Of a DNA stretch of 64,000 bases, positions 36,573-45,673 are shown one piece after another; position 1 is the stretch's first letter, and each line of letters opens with the position of its first letter. The translations under genes were made by a program, and so were the position numbers. This DNA is from Saccharibacillus qingshengii (GTDB lineage Bacteria; Bacillota; Bacilli; Paenibacillales; Paenibacillaceae), in contig NZ_JAAZWC010000006.1 of assembly GCF_013185195.1 (NCBI RefSeq), forward strand, positions 154,564-218,563, given 5' to 3'. Below the pieces are notes generated by a model, which worked only from the letters and a program-made list of their open reading frames with translations, had not been told where the DNA came from and searched no databases.

Positions 36573-37208
36573 ATGGGGAAGACCGAACGCGATACGCAAT
36601 ATTGGAACAAAGCTTACGCCGATCCGTCGTTCCGGGCAGATCACGATGGCTGGCTGAAACGTTATGAGCCGCTGCTCGATCCGGCCCGCGGGCAGGTGGT
36701 CGATCTGGGCTGCGGACTCGGGCATAATGCCCGGGTGCTGCATGCGGCCGGGTTCGATGTGCGGGCCTGCGACTTGTCGGAGCGGGCGCTGGAGAGGCTG
36801 CGGCAGGAAGAACCGGGAATCGGGACGCTGCGGTTGGACATGGCGGAAGAACTGCCTTTTGAAACGGGAACGCTTCAGGCGGTGGTAGCGGATTTGAGTT
36901 TGCACTATTTTACCGACAGCACGACGCGCCGGATTATCGGGGAGCTTCACAGGTCGCTGCGCCCGGGCGGCCTGCTGCTCTGCCGGGTAAACGCCATGGG
37001 CGAGCGGGAGGGCAACCGCGACAGGGAATCGGCAGACGACCCGTATCTGTACGAGAGCGAAGGAATCCGGCGGCGTTTTTTTGACGAGAAAGAGATCATA
37101 AAGTATTTCTCCGAAGAAGAGTGGGAGACGCTGGAACGATGCGAGCGTACGTCTGGAAGATACGGGAAAGAAAAACGCTTGTGGGAAATCGGGCTGAAGA
37201 AGAAGTGA
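36573..37208 (+). CDS. Class I SAM-dependent methyltransferase (TehB-like)
   Basis: 211-residue methyltransferase with motif I VVDLGCGLGHNARVLHAAGF, DVRACDLSERAL, LRLDMAEELPFETGTLQAVV, LSLHYF and LHRSLRPGGLLLCRVN. Similar to TehB/UbiG-type small-molecule methyltransferases. Start uncertain: the ORF opens with GTG at 36537, with ATG at 36561 and 36573; I take 36573 because AGAGAAGG and GAGG lie upstream at usable distance. It lies 47 bases after the P-loop gene and may be in its operon. An extended insert (EREGNRDRESADDPYLYE) lies before the last strand. Confidence 0.75.
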   Translation: MGKTERDTQYWNKAYADPSFRADHDGWLKRYEPLLDPARGQVVDLGCGLGHNARVLHAAGFDVRACDLSERALERLRQEEPGIGTLRLDMAEELPFETGTLQAVVADLSLHYFTDSTTRRIIGELHRSLRPGGLLLCRVNAMGEREGNRDRESADDPYLYESEGIRRRFFDEKEIIKYFSEEEWETLERCERTSGRYGKEKRLWEIGLKKK

Positions 37209-37306
37209 AATGGACAATCCCTCGACTTCGATCTGCACCATTTTGAAGAAAATTGGAATCGCGTCGTAAAAAAGCGTCTGGCCGAAACACCGGATTCCGG
37301 TCTGCA

Positions 37307-37315
37307 TGCTATAAT
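37307..37315 (+). promoter_or_regulatory. Extended -10 promoter for the membrane protein at 37.4 kb
   Basis: TGCTATAAT has the TG-n-TATAAT form. No good -35 is visible. It lies 69 bases ahead of the start codon. Confidence 0.5.
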
Positions 37316-37383
37316 AGGCGACGACTATCCTTGAGAAGCAGGCGGACCTGCACAAACGGTCAAAATAGAGGAGACGAAGCGAA

Positions 37384-38124
37384 ATGGACGATCGATCGGC
37401 ATACGGGTACGACCCGGGCAGGGAGAACTACGCTTCCATGCCGAAATACTGGGACTTTCTGAAATATCATCTGCTGCTGTTCGCGCTTCCGGCGCTGATT
37501 ACGATCGTACTGCTGTACGGCCAGCTGTATGATTTGTTCCTGATTCTGGTCTACGGGCTTCAATCGATGGCCGGCGCGGGCAGCGAGATTACGACGGGAG
37601 AATGGGGAGCGGTGCTGGCGGGGGTATTCCAGCTGTTTGCTTACGGAGCGATCGCCGGGATCGTGATCCGCGTGCTGTCCGCCGGTCTGTTCTTCCTGCC
37701 CACACTCGCGCGCAGCGGACGGATGAACCTCTCCACCATTGTGAAGACGGGGCTGCGGCATTTTTTCCCGACGCTGTTCGTGCTGATTCTGGTTGGTCTT
37801 GCGATCGGGTTCGCCAGCAGTATCCTGTCGTTTATTCCTCTGCTTAACTTTGTCGCGGGAGTCGTCGTGCTGTACGTCCAGGCGATGGTCAGCATCTATT
37901 ACGATTATTGGTTTTCCTATAACGAAGCCGAAGGGCGTCCGGTCTACAGCGGGCCCATGGAAAGGCTGAGCGTACTGTACGGAGGCAAGGACGGAACATT
38001 CCGGATGTATGCGCTGCTGCTGGCCCTGTCGTATCTGGTGCTGGCTTCGACATTCGTCAAACCCTATATCCAACTGAAATTGACGGAACGGATGGGGATG
38101 AGAGCAGGTTTGCAGAACCGGTAG
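37384..38124 (+). CDS. Multi-pass membrane protein of unknown function
   Basis: 246 residues with five or six helices (YHLLLFALPALITIVLLYGQ; LFAYGAIAGIVIRVLSAGLF; FPTLFVLILVGLAIGFASSI; LLNFVAGVVVLYVQAMVSIY; YALLLALSYLVLASTFVK). The fold resembles DUF975/YciC-type integral membrane proteins, with a tyrosine-rich hydrophilic N terminus (SAYGYDPGRENYAS). GAGGAGACG lies ahead of the ATG. A terminator follows, so it is a single-gene unit. Function unknown. Confidence 0.7.
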   Translation: MDDRSAYGYDPGRENYASMPKYWDFLKYHLLLFALPALITIVLLYGQLYDLFLILVYGLQSMAGAGSEITTGEWGAVLAGVFQLFAYGAIAGIVIRVLSAGLFFLPTLARSGRMNLSTIVKTGLRHFFPTLFVLILVGLAIGFASSILSFIPLLNFVAGVVVLYVQAMVSIYYDYWFSYNEAEGRPVYSGPMERLSVLYGGKDGTFRMYALLLALSYLVLASTFVKPYIQLKLTERMGMRAGLQNR

Positions 38125-38167
38125 AGCGGCTGTACGGCCCGGATCGGAGAACACCGAAACTACGCAG

Positions 38168-38206
38168 GCCGCCCTTCGGGAAAGTTTTTCCGAACGGCGG
38201 CTTGTT
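38168..38206 (+). terminator. Terminator before the two-component system
   Basis: GCCGCC.TTCGG/CCGAA.GGCGGC hairpin with TTGTTT following. Confidence 0.75.
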
Positions 38207-38247
38207 TCGTTTATCTGGAGATTCACCGAATGTTTATGATACGATGT

Positions 38248-38261
38248 TGTAAACGTTACCA
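38248..38261 (+). promoter_or_regulatory. cre site ahead of the response-regulator gene
   Basis: TGTAAACGTTACCA matches TGWAARCGYTWWCW at 13 of 14 positions. It lies 27 bases before the start codon and just after TATGAT (38235-38240), so CcpA binding would block transcription of the two-component genes. Confidence 0.65.
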
Positions 38262-38287
38262 AGCAGATAGACAAAGGGGGCTCGGGA

Positions 38288-39997
38288 ATGGAGCAGGTAT
38301 GCAGGATTCTGATCGTGGATGACGAGGTGCTGGTACGCCAGGGCATCAAACATTATTTGGATTGGGAGCAGTACGGTTTCCGCATAGTGGGGGAAGCTTC
38401 CAACGGCAGGGAAGGACTTGAAGCGATCGAACGCGTTCGGCCCCATATCGTGCTGACGGACATCGTAATGCCGATTATGGAAGGAGAAGAATTTACCCGG
38501 CTGATCAAAAAAAATTACCCGGAGATCCAGGTGGTGGTTCTCAGCAGCTACGGGGAATTCGATTACGTGCGTTCGACGTTCCAAAACGGCGTGGCGGATT
38601 ACATCCTCAAGCCGAAGCTTGAGACGCAGGAGCTGCTGCGCGTGCTGCAGAATACGGCCCGGCGGATCGCTTCGATCCGCTACACGGGCGAAGGCAGCGG
38701 CGAAGGGCCGGATGCCGAGACGGTGCTGGAGAAGCTGGCGTCCGGCTACGGCGCCGACGAATCCGCTTCGCCCGCCGTGCTGGCGGAGCTGTTCCCGCAC
38801 GACGAGTTCGTGCTGATCGGCCGGCTGCGCACGGCCGTCCGGGCCTACGCCGGCGGCTTGCGCGCCGGCGAGAACGGGCAGCCGCTCGCCGAGCGGCTGC
38901 GGCAGGCGCTGTCGCCGGGCGCGCCGCACGCGGCCGCCCTCGGGCCGGCGCGCGTGTACGGGCTGCCCGCCGCGGCCTCCGGCGCCGCGGCGGGCAGCGA
39001 AGCCGCGCTTTTCGGCCTCGGCAGCGGCCGGCGCGCGGCTCTTCTGGCCGCGCTGCGCCAGTACGCCGCCGCTTCGTCCGGTGGTGCGCCTTCGGCTGGG
39101 CCCGGCGCCGCCGAAGCGGGAAGCGAACCGGTGTCCGGCGGATCTGCGCCGGATGCCGCCGATGCCGCGCATAGCCCGGCCGCCGCGGGCTATGCCTGGG
39201 CCGCCGGAGCGGCTTTCGCTTCGCTCGGCGAGTTGAGTACGGCTTACCGGCAGCTCGGCGAGCTGCTGGAGACCCGGTTCTACTTCCCCGAGCGGACGCT
39301 GATGCTGCCCGAAGAACTGCCGCTTCCCGCCGAACCGCTGCCTGCGTTTGACCTCCGCCTGTTTACGGAAGAGATCAAGCGCGAGCATTTTACCGAAGCG
39401 TTCCGTGACCTGCGCCAGTACACGGCGCGGATGGCTGCCGATTACCGGTCCACGCCGGTCGGACTGAAGTCTTTTCTCGGCAATATCGTGTTCAATCTGA
39501 TCACGCTGCTCGGCAATATGGAATACGACGCTTCGGATCTGAACGAAGCCAAATACGGATTTTTCCGCGAAATCGAAGAAGCGGACAGCGCGCCATCGGC
39601 CGCTGCGCTGCTGGAACAATTCCTGGGCAGGGCGGAAGCGAAGATCGCCGAACATGCGGGACAGTCCGGCGGAGCCAATATGAAGAAACTGCTCGCCTAT
39701 ATCGATGAACATTATGCCGAGCCGCTCAGCCTTACGGGTCTGGGCCGGCATTTCCATTTCAATCCGTCCTACCTGTCGAGCTACTTCACGTCGCACAACA
39801 AGGAAGGATTCAGCGAATACCTGAACAAGATCCGCGTCTCGCGGGCGGAAGAGCTGCTGCGCGAAGGCGAGATCAGCATTTCGGAGATCAGCGGACGGGT
39901 CGGGTATTCGGACCCGGGCTATTTTACCAAAGTATTCAAGAAACAGACCGGCCTCTCGCCGAGTCAATACCGCCGTCAATATATGATCGGGCGCTGA
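38288..39997 (+). CDS. YesN-type response regulator (REC + AraC HTH)
   Basis: 569-residue regulator. REC domain (1-125) with Asp11/Asp12, phospho-acceptor Asp58 in VLTDIVMP, the Ser switch in VVLSSYGE and Lys in YILKPK. The middle region (about 130-450) includes an Ala/Gly/Pro-rich stretch (about 175-310) encoded by markedly GC-richer DNA. A C-terminal AraC domain (about 460-565) carries LSLTGLGRHFHFNPSYLSSY and ISEISGRVGYSDPGYFTKVF. With the adjacent histidine kinase and sugar ABC genes, it most likely activates that importer when the sugar is sensed outside. A cre site precedes it. Confidence 0.92.
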   Translation: MEQVCRILIVDDEVLVRQGIKHYLDWEQYGFRIVGEASNGREGLEAIERVRPHIVLTDIVMPIMEGEEFTRLIKKNYPEIQVVVLSSYGEFDYVRSTFQNGVADYILKPKLETQELLRVLQNTARRIASIRYTGEGSGEGPDAETVLEKLASGYGADESASPAVLAELFPHDEFVLIGRLRTAVRAYAGGLRAGENGQPLAERLRQALSPGAPHAAALGPARVYGLPAAASGAAAGSEAALFGLGSGRRAALLAALRQYAAASSGGAPSAGPGAAEAGSEPVSGGSAPDAADAAHSPAAAGYAWAAGAAFASLGELSTAYRQLGELLETRFYFPERTLMLPEELPLPAEPLPAFDLRLFTEEIKREHFTEAFRDLRQYTARMAADYRSTPVGLKSFLGNIVFNLITLLGNMEYDASDLNEAKYGFFREIEEADSAPSAAALLEQFLGRAEAKIAEHAGQSGGANMKKLLAYIDEHYAEPLSLTGLGRHFHFNPSYLSSYFTSHNKEGFSEYLNKIRVSRAEELLREGEISISEISGRVGYSDPGYFTKVFKKQTGLSPSQYRRQYMIGR

Positions 39998-40058
39998 CTC
40001 AAGATGACCGGGAAGTCAGAAAATTCCGGCCGCGGCATCAACTGAAGGAGGCTTTATC

Positions 40059-41864
40059 ATGAGAGCATACTGGAGCCTGTTCCATGCCCAGCGTTTGTTC
40101 GTCAAACTGTTTCTTGTCATGGTCGTCGCCACGGTAACGGTCTGCGTCGTCACGTCGCTTGTGACCATTCGCATGTCCGAGCGCCTGTTCACCGAGACGT
40201 TCGGGATTACCAATTCCAAAGTGTTGAACCAGATCCGCACCGGCATGGAGTCTTTTAACGATTCCGTCGTCAATGCTTCGGCTTACGCGGCGCAAAACGG
40301 CACGATTAAGACTTACTTAAGCGGAGGCGAATCCGATTCCAGCCGGATGGCGGGGACGTATTTCGGCATGAATCAGCAGATGAGAAGGGTCAAATCCAAC
40401 GTCGACGCGTACAGCGTCGGCGTAACGGCGGTTGGCGTGAACGGAAGGAACTATTCGACGGATCGCAATTACTGGCCCGTGCCCGAAGACCGGTTGATCG
40501 GCCATCCGCTGTCCCAACGTACGAAAGCGGAGCCGAAGCGGCTGATTTATCAGTACGACATGGAACGCGGCGAAGGCGGCAAGGCCGTTCCGTATATCGT
40601 CGCTTCCAAAGCGCTGATGGAACGCACGACCGGGTTTATCTACGGAGATTTATACATTTCGATCCGCGAAGACGAATTCCGGCGTTTCTACGGCAATTTC
40701 ACGAGCGCAGGCAACGATGTCGTGATTTTGGACGCTTCGGGACGGATCGTGTCCAGCAATCGGACGGAGTGGATCGGTACCGTATCGAAGCAGCTGCTGG
40801 GTTATGCCGAACCTTCCGCGGAAAAAGAAGAAGTGGTAAGCCGGAACGCCGACGTATTCGGTCGGAGTTCCATTTTGCTGTCCAGTTATATCCCGGAATA
40901 CGATTTTTATCTGGTCAATCTGATCGATCGCGACTACGCAGGAGGGAAGATCGTTAATTTGCGCGATCTGGTGCTGGTCGGCGGATTGATCGTCGGCGCG
41001 GCGCTGCTGCTCGTATTCCTTATCACCCGCCGCCAGACGCGATCGTTAACCGTGCTGGTTCGTCAGATGTCGACCGTCACGGAAAAAGACTTCGACAATT
41101 ATGTGCGGGTTACGGCGTCGGCCGGCTACGAAGTCCAGGAGCTGAGCCGCGCGTACAACTATATGCTCGACGAGTTGAACAATTACATCGCGAGACTGCT
41201 GGAGACGCAGAAGGAACGCCGCAATGCGGAACTGGCGGCGCTGCAGCGGCAGATCAATCCGCACTTTTTGTACAACACGCTGGCTTCGATCAAGATATTG
41301 GTGCAAAAAGGAGATAAGGAAGCCGCCGCGGAAACGATCAACGCCTTGATTTCGCTGCTGCAAAACACGATCAGCAACGTCAGCGAGACCATCACGATCG
41401 AGCAGGAGCTGGAGAACATGCGCAACTACGTGTTCATCAACCATGCCCGTTACGGCGATCGGATTCGAGTGAACGTATTCGCCGCGCCCGATTGCATGAA
41501 CTACCGGGTGCCTAAACTGATCATCCAACCGTTTATCGAAAATGCGTTTTTCCATGCGTTCAACGAGAAGCAGAGCGGTATGATCTACGTGCTCGTCTCG
41601 CAAGCGGATGGCCAATTGGTTTGCGAAGTCAGCGACAACGGCGACGGTATGGACGATGTGGGCGAATGGAGCAAAGCCGAAGGCGGAACGGTGCTCCCGA
41701 ATTCAAAAAGCAAACGCCAACTCTTCACCGGCATCGGCGTACGCAACGTGCACAACCGCATCCTGCTTCTCTACGGCGACGAGTACGGCGTATCGATCGA
41801 CAGCCTAAAAGGCCAAGGCACCAAAATCAAAATCACGCTGCCGCTGATCACGGAAGAGTCTTGA
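40059..41864 (+). CDS. YesM-type sensor histidine kinase
   Basis: 601-residue membrane kinase: helix 1 (about 20-42), an extracytoplasmic sensing domain (about 43-300, dCache-like), helix 2 (about 302-325), HAMP (about 326-378), His_kinase domain with phospho-acceptor His in QRQINPHFLYNTLASIK, and a C-terminal HATPase (ENAFFHAF, CEVSDNGDGMDD, FTGIGVRNVHNRI). It phosphorylates the upstream response regulator. A short Lys/Ser-rich insertion (KAEGGTVLPNSKSKRQ) sits between the G1 and G2 boxes. AAGGAGG lies eight bases before the ATG. Confidence 0.93.
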   Translation: MRAYWSLFHAQRLFVKLFLVMVVATVTVCVVTSLVTIRMSERLFTETFGITNSKVLNQIRTGMESFNDSVVNASAYAAQNGTIKTYLSGGESDSSRMAGTYFGMNQQMRRVKSNVDAYSVGVTAVGVNGRNYSTDRNYWPVPEDRLIGHPLSQRTKAEPKRLIYQYDMERGEGGKAVPYIVASKALMERTTGFIYGDLYISIREDEFRRFYGNFTSAGNDVVILDASGRIVSSNRTEWIGTVSKQLLGYAEPSAEKEEVVSRNADVFGRSSILLSSYIPEYDFYLVNLIDRDYAGGKIVNLRDLVLVGGLIVGAALLLVFLITRRQTRSLTVLVRQMSTVTEKDFDNYVRVTASAGYEVQELSRAYNYMLDELNNYIARLLETQKERRNAELAALQRQINPHFLYNTLASIKILVQKGDKEAAAETINALISLLQNTISNVSETITIEQELENMRNYVFINHARYGDRIRVNVFAAPDCMNYRVPKLIIQPFIENAFFHAFNEKQSGMIYVLVSQADGQLVCEVSDNGDGMDDVGEWSKAEGGTVLPNSKSKRQLFTGIGVRNVHNRILLLYGDEYGVSIDSLKGQGTKIKITLPLITEES

Positions 41865-42045
41865 AGATCGTCTGCGGAGCTGCCAATCGCGGTACGTCTA
41901 AGGAGAGCAGGCCTGTGCAAACAGAAGGCCGCCTCCTGAAAACGTATCCGCTTTTTCATGCGCCGCAGCGGTTTAACGTATTTTTTTCGCGAAGCCTGTT
42001 TATGGGAAAACATTAAATTTTACGTATATCCAAATTTTTTACCAA

Positions 42046-42059
42046 TGATAACGCTACCA
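42046..42059 (+). promoter_or_regulatory. cre-like site upstream of sugar ABC operon
   Basis: TGATAACGCTACCA, 12 of 14 matches to the CcpA consensus. A second candidate, AGCAACCGCTTACA (12 of 14 when read on the minus strand), lies at 42147-42160. The 459-base gap holds these sites and a TIR hairpin repeat; I cannot fix the promoter. Confidence 0.5.
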
Positions 42060-42183
42060 TTTTTGCGGCATGCAATGATTTCCCTATTCCGTGCAAAGAT
42101 ATTCCTAACCTCATGGCTTGCTGCGATGCTAAGATTATTCTCGTAAAGCAACCGCTTACATCACCGATTTTCACAGAATCATT

Positions 42184-42283
42184 ACCTCGTCAACGATAAC
42201 GGTAAGGTTACGCCCAACTGAAACACACCTAAAGCGCGTGCTTTTCAATCGAACGTAAACCTCCGATTAAGAATTGACAAGGT
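42184..42283. repeat. TIR hairpin repeat (ACCTTGTCAA family), simple copy
   Basis: 100 bases with ends ACCTCGTCAA and TTGACAAGGT as inverted repeats, an inner pair AGGTTACG/CGTAAACCT, and a central stem around AAGCGCGTGCTT. It shares long blocks (ATAACG..TAGGTTACGCCC and AACGTAAACCT..GATTAAGA) with the copy after ohyA. It ends 40 bases before the solute-binding-protein gene and may form an mRNA leader structure. Confidence 0.6.
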
Positions 42284-42323
42284 TAGGGAGTCCAATCACT
42301 ATCAGCTATGGGGAGATGAAAAG

Positions 42324-43640
42324 ATGAAAAACTGGAAAAAGATTTTGCTGCCTTTGGCGGCATCGGCATTGATGCTTTCTGCCTGCTCGGGCGGCGGAGG
42401 CGGCACGACAGCTGCGACGAACGGCAGTGGTGGTGGCGATACAGAGAAAAAAGAAATCACTATCTGGGCATGGGACCCGAACTTCAACATTGCCGCACTG
42501 AACTTGGCGAAAGAAAAATATGCCAAAGATCACCCGGACGTCACGATCAACATCGTGGAAAACGCGCAGGCGGATATCGTTCAGAAACTGAACACGGGCC
42601 TGAACTCGGGTACGACAAAAGGTCTGCCTAACGTCGTACTGATCGAAGACTACCGTGCGCAAAACTTCCTGCAATCGTATCCGGACGCTTTCCGCGACAT
42701 GTCCGACAAGATCAAAGCCGAAGACTTCGCCGACTACAAAGCAGGTCCTACAAGCCTTGACGGCAAACAATACGGCATTCCGTTCGACTCCGGCGTAACC
42801 GGCTTCTACGTTCGTACGGACTACCTGGAACAAGCCGGTTACACGGTGGAAGACGTAACGAATATCGATTGGGATCAATTCATCGAAATCGGTAAAAAAG
42901 TCAAAGCGGCAACAGGCAAAGCGATGCTGACTCAAGATCCGAACGATCTCGGTACACTGCGCGTCATGCTGCAATCGGCAGGCTCGTGGTATCTGAAAGA
43001 AGACGGCGTAACGCCGAACATCGCAGGCAACGCGGCTTTCAAAGAAGCTCTCGAAACCTACAAAGCCATGTTTGACGCCGACATCGTAAAATTGAACTCC
43101 GACTGGAGCCAATTCGTAGCCGCATTCAACAGCGGTGACGTTGCTTCCGTTCCTACAGGCAACTGGATCACGCCTTCGGTCAAAGCCGAAGCTTCGCAAT
43201 CCGGCAAATGGGCAGTCGTTCCGATTCCCCGCCTGAAAGATACGGCGAACTCCATCAACGCATCCAACTCCGGCGGCAGCTCGTGGTACGTGATGAACGT
43301 GGACGGCAAAGACGCCGCAGCTGACTTCATGGCAGAGACTTTCGGTTCCGACGCTGAACTGTATCAAGACCTGCTCAGCAAGATCGGCGTACTGGGCACA
43401 CTCAAAGCAGCTTCCGGCGGTACAGCTTACGAGCAGCCTGACGAGTTCTTCGGCGATCAGAAGATCTACTCCGACTTCGCGAAATGGACAACGGAAGTTC
43501 CTAAAGTCAACTTCGGTCTGCACACTTACGCTATTGAAGATATCTTGTCCGCAGAAGTTCAGAACTACCTGAACGGCAGCAAAGACGTTGACGCGGTTAT
43601 GAACGATACGCAAACGCAAGCTGAAGCTCAACTGAAATAA
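42324..43640 (+). CDS. Extracellular sugar-binding lipoprotein of ABC importer
   Basis: 438-residue family-1 solute-binding lipoprotein. Lipobox LMLSAC with lipidated Cys21, Gly-rich spacer, then a two-lobe binding fold (ITIWAWDPNFNIAALNLAKE, YGIPFDSGVTGFYVRTDYLE, VASVPTGNWITPSVKAEAS). It captures a sugar or oligosaccharide and delivers it to the two permeases encoded next. Codon use looks biased toward highly expressed genes, with fewer GC-rich third positions than its neighbours, fitting an abundant binding protein. It is separated from the permeases by three hairpins. No ATPase gene is present; a shared MsmX-type ATPase is expected. Confidence 0.93.
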   Translation: MKNWKKILLPLAASALMLSACSGGGGGTTAATNGSGGGDTEKKEITIWAWDPNFNIAALNLAKEKYAKDHPDVTINIVENAQADIVQKLNTGLNSGTTKGLPNVVLIEDYRAQNFLQSYPDAFRDMSDKIKAEDFADYKAGPTSLDGKQYGIPFDSGVTGFYVRTDYLEQAGYTVEDVTNIDWDQFIEIGKKVKAATGKAMLTQDPNDLGTLRVMLQSAGSWYLKEDGVTPNIAGNAAFKEALETYKAMFDADIVKLNSDWSQFVAAFNSGDVASVPTGNWITPSVKAEASQSGKWAVVPIPRLKDTANSINASNSGGSSWYVMNVDGKDAAADFMAETFGSDAELYQDLLSKIGVLGTLKAASGGTAYEQPDEFFGDQKIYSDFAKWTTEVPKVNFGLHTYAIEDILSAEVQNYLNGSKDVDAVMNDTQTQAEAQLK

Positions 43641-43655
43641 GAAGCAGCAGGCAGT

Positions 43656-43857
43656 CGGTAAGGAGAGCGCGAACGCGAAGCGCCGCGTCTCTCCCTTACC
43701 GCTTTCCGCGCCCGGCAGACTTTCGGCAATTCGTTCCCGCCCCTTTGCGGACACGGAATTTTGCCGGGCATTCTTGTTTGACCTGACTCGTACACAATCA
43801 AAAGCAAGCGGCGAACTCCCGCCTGCGCGTTATGCATTCAAACCCTGTTTGAATGCA
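43656..43857 (+). promoter_or_regulatory. Three intercistronic hairpins between binding protein and permease
   Basis: (1) CGGTAAGGAGAG/CTCTCCCTTACCG (43656-43701). (2) GCCCGGCA../..TTGCCGGGC (about 43710-43769). (3) TGCATTCAAA/TTTGAATGCA with a five-base loop (43833-43857). None has a strong T-tract. Such stems commonly stabilise the upstream binding-protein mRNA and lower permease expression. Confidence 0.6.
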
Positions 43858-43919
43858 CAACACGGGCGCGGGGCTTCTTCCGCCATATCTCGTTATGTGA
43901 ATCCAAGGAGGAATGCCGG

Positions 43920-44855
43920 ATGAAGACCGCAAATTCCGCAGCCGGTCCGGGCAAAAACAGCAACGTCTTTCAATCAAGCCGCAGTCGTCGTTTCAAAGCG
44001 GGTCTGGTCGGTTGGCTCTTCGTAGCCGCGGCCGTAATTCTGATCGCTGCCTTTTACTTCTATCCGATGATCCAGGCTCTGATCCTGTCGTTCCAAACGG
44101 GAACAGGCATCAACATGAAATTTAACGGCCTCGGTAACTACCAACGGCTGTTCACGGATAAAATGTTCCTGACTGCCGTTGCCAACACCTTTATCTATCT
44201 GCTCTTCCAGGTTCCGATCATGATCATTCTGGCCATGTTCTTCTCGGTTCTGCTGAATGACCGCAAACTGAAATTCAAAGGCTTCTTCCGTACCGCGATC
44301 TTCTTGCCGGCGATTACGTCGCTCGTTGCGTATTCGATCGTTTTCAAGTACCTGTTCGCGCCGGACGGCCTGGTCAATGCCATGCTGCTGAATATCCATC
44401 TCATCAACGCGCCGATTCAGTGGATCTCCGATCCGTTCTGGGCCAAAGTCACGATTATTATCGCGATCACGTGGCGCTGGACGGGTTACAACATGATCTT
44501 CTACCTGTCGGGTCTGCAAAATATCGACCAATCGATCTATGAAGCGGCACGGATCGACGGCGCTTCGGCGATTCGTCAGTTCTTCAGCATCACGATTCCT
44601 CTGCTGAAGCCGATCATCTTGTTCACGTCGATTACTTCGACAATCGGTACGCTCCAATTGTTCGACGAAGTCATGAACATTACAAAAGGCGGTCCGGGTA
44701 ACGCGACGACCACCATTTCGCAGTACATCTACAATCTGTCGTTCGAATATTCGGCCGACTTCGGTTACGCGGCAACCGTGTCGTATTCCATCGTAATCAT
44801 GGTTATTATTCTGTCGTTCCTCCAATTCAAAGTGGCAGGTGATCGCAATGCTTAA
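43920..44855 (+). CDS. Sugar ABC transporter permease (MalF/UgpA type)
   Basis: 311-residue permease with six helices and the EAA loop YEAARIDGASAIRQFFSITI that contacts the ATPase. It begins with a 30-residue Ser/Lys/Arg-rich cytoplasmic tail. First half of the membrane channel. GGAGG lies eight bases before the ATG. Its stop overlaps the start of the second permease gene. Confidence 0.93.
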   Translation: MKTANSAAGPGKNSNVFQSSRSRRFKAGLVGWLFVAAAVILIAAFYFYPMIQALILSFQTGTGINMKFNGLGNYQRLFTDKMFLTAVANTFIYLLFQVPIMIILAMFFSVLLNDRKLKFKGFFRTAIFLPAITSLVAYSIVFKYLFAPDGLVNAMLLNIHLINAPIQWISDPFWAKVTIIIAITWRWTGYNMIFYLSGLQNIDQSIYEAARIDGASAIRQFFSITIPLLKPIILFTSITSTIGTLQLFDEVMNITKGGPGNATTTISQYIYNLSFEYSADFGYAATVSYSIVIMVIILSFLQFKVAGDRNA

Positions 44856-45672
44856 GGCGAAAAGAGCCTCGATGTATCTGTTCCTCAGCCTCGCGGCGTT
44901 CGTCTCGATCTTCCCGTTCTTCTGGATGATCGTCAGCGCCACCAACCTGTCGGTCGACGTTACGAAAGGACGCCTGCTGCCGGGTTCGCATATGCTCGAT
45001 AACCTGCGCAATCTGACAGCGAGCGTCGATATTTGGAACGCGATGGGCAACTCGGCCAAAATCTCGATCACGACGACCATTCTGGCGATGCTGATCGCGT
45101 CGCTGGCCGGTTACGGCTTCGAAATCTACCGCAGCAAAGCGAAAGACATCGTCTTCTCGATCCTGCTGCTGTCGATGATGATTCCGTTCGCCGCCCTGAT
45201 GGTACCGCTCTACCGCATGTTCGGTAAGATCACCAATTTCTTCCCGACGTTCGGGATCGATACGCCTGCGGCGGTCGTCATCCCGACGTTCACGACGGCG
45301 TTCCTGATCTTCTTCTTCCGGCAAAGCACCAAAATGTTCCCTCGGGAACTGCTGGAAGCCGGACGGATGGACGGATTGTCCGAGCTTGGATTGTTCTTCC
45401 GCATTTACCTGCCGACAATGAAAACGACGTACGCGGCTGCCGCGATCATTACGTTCATGTCGAGCTGGAACAACTACATGTGGCCGCTCGTCATTCTGCA
45501 ATCGCCCGAGAATCAGACGATTCCGCTGCTCATCTCGAACCTTGGTTCGGGCTACGCGCCGGACTACGGCATGATCATGATGGCGATTGTCATCTCTACG
45601 GTTCCTACGGCGCTCGTATTCTTCCTGATGCAGAAGCACTTTGTAGCGGGCATGGTTGGATCGGTAAAATAA
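44848..45672 (+). CDS. Sugar ABC transporter permease (MalG/UgpE type)
   Basis: 274-residue permease with six helices and the EAA loop LEAGRMDGLSELGLFFRIYL. Second half of the channel. The ATG at 44848 lies inside the end of the preceding gene, eight bases before its last base. A GTG at 44839 is in frame but has poorer spacing. The operon ends here, followed by a degenerate repeat element and a terminator. Confidence 0.92.
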   Translation: MLKAKRASMYLFLSLAAFVSIFPFFWMIVSATNLSVDVTKGRLLPGSHMLDNLRNLTASVDIWNAMGNSAKISITTTILAMLIASLAGYGFEIYRSKAKDIVFSILLLSMMIPFAALMVPLYRMFGKITNFFPTFGIDTPAAVVIPTFTTAFLIFFFRQSTKMFPRELLEAGRMDGLSELGLFFRIYLPTMKTTYAAAAIITFMSSWNNYMWPLVILQSPENQTIPLLISNLGSGYAPDYGMIMMAIVISTVPTALVFFLMQKHFVAGMVGSVK

Positions 45673-45673
45673 A

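Noticed and set aside
37209..37260. GGACAATCCCTCG resembling one arm of the inverted repeat upstream of ohyA
   Set aside because: Only one arm with a mismatch and no partner; chance similarity is likely.
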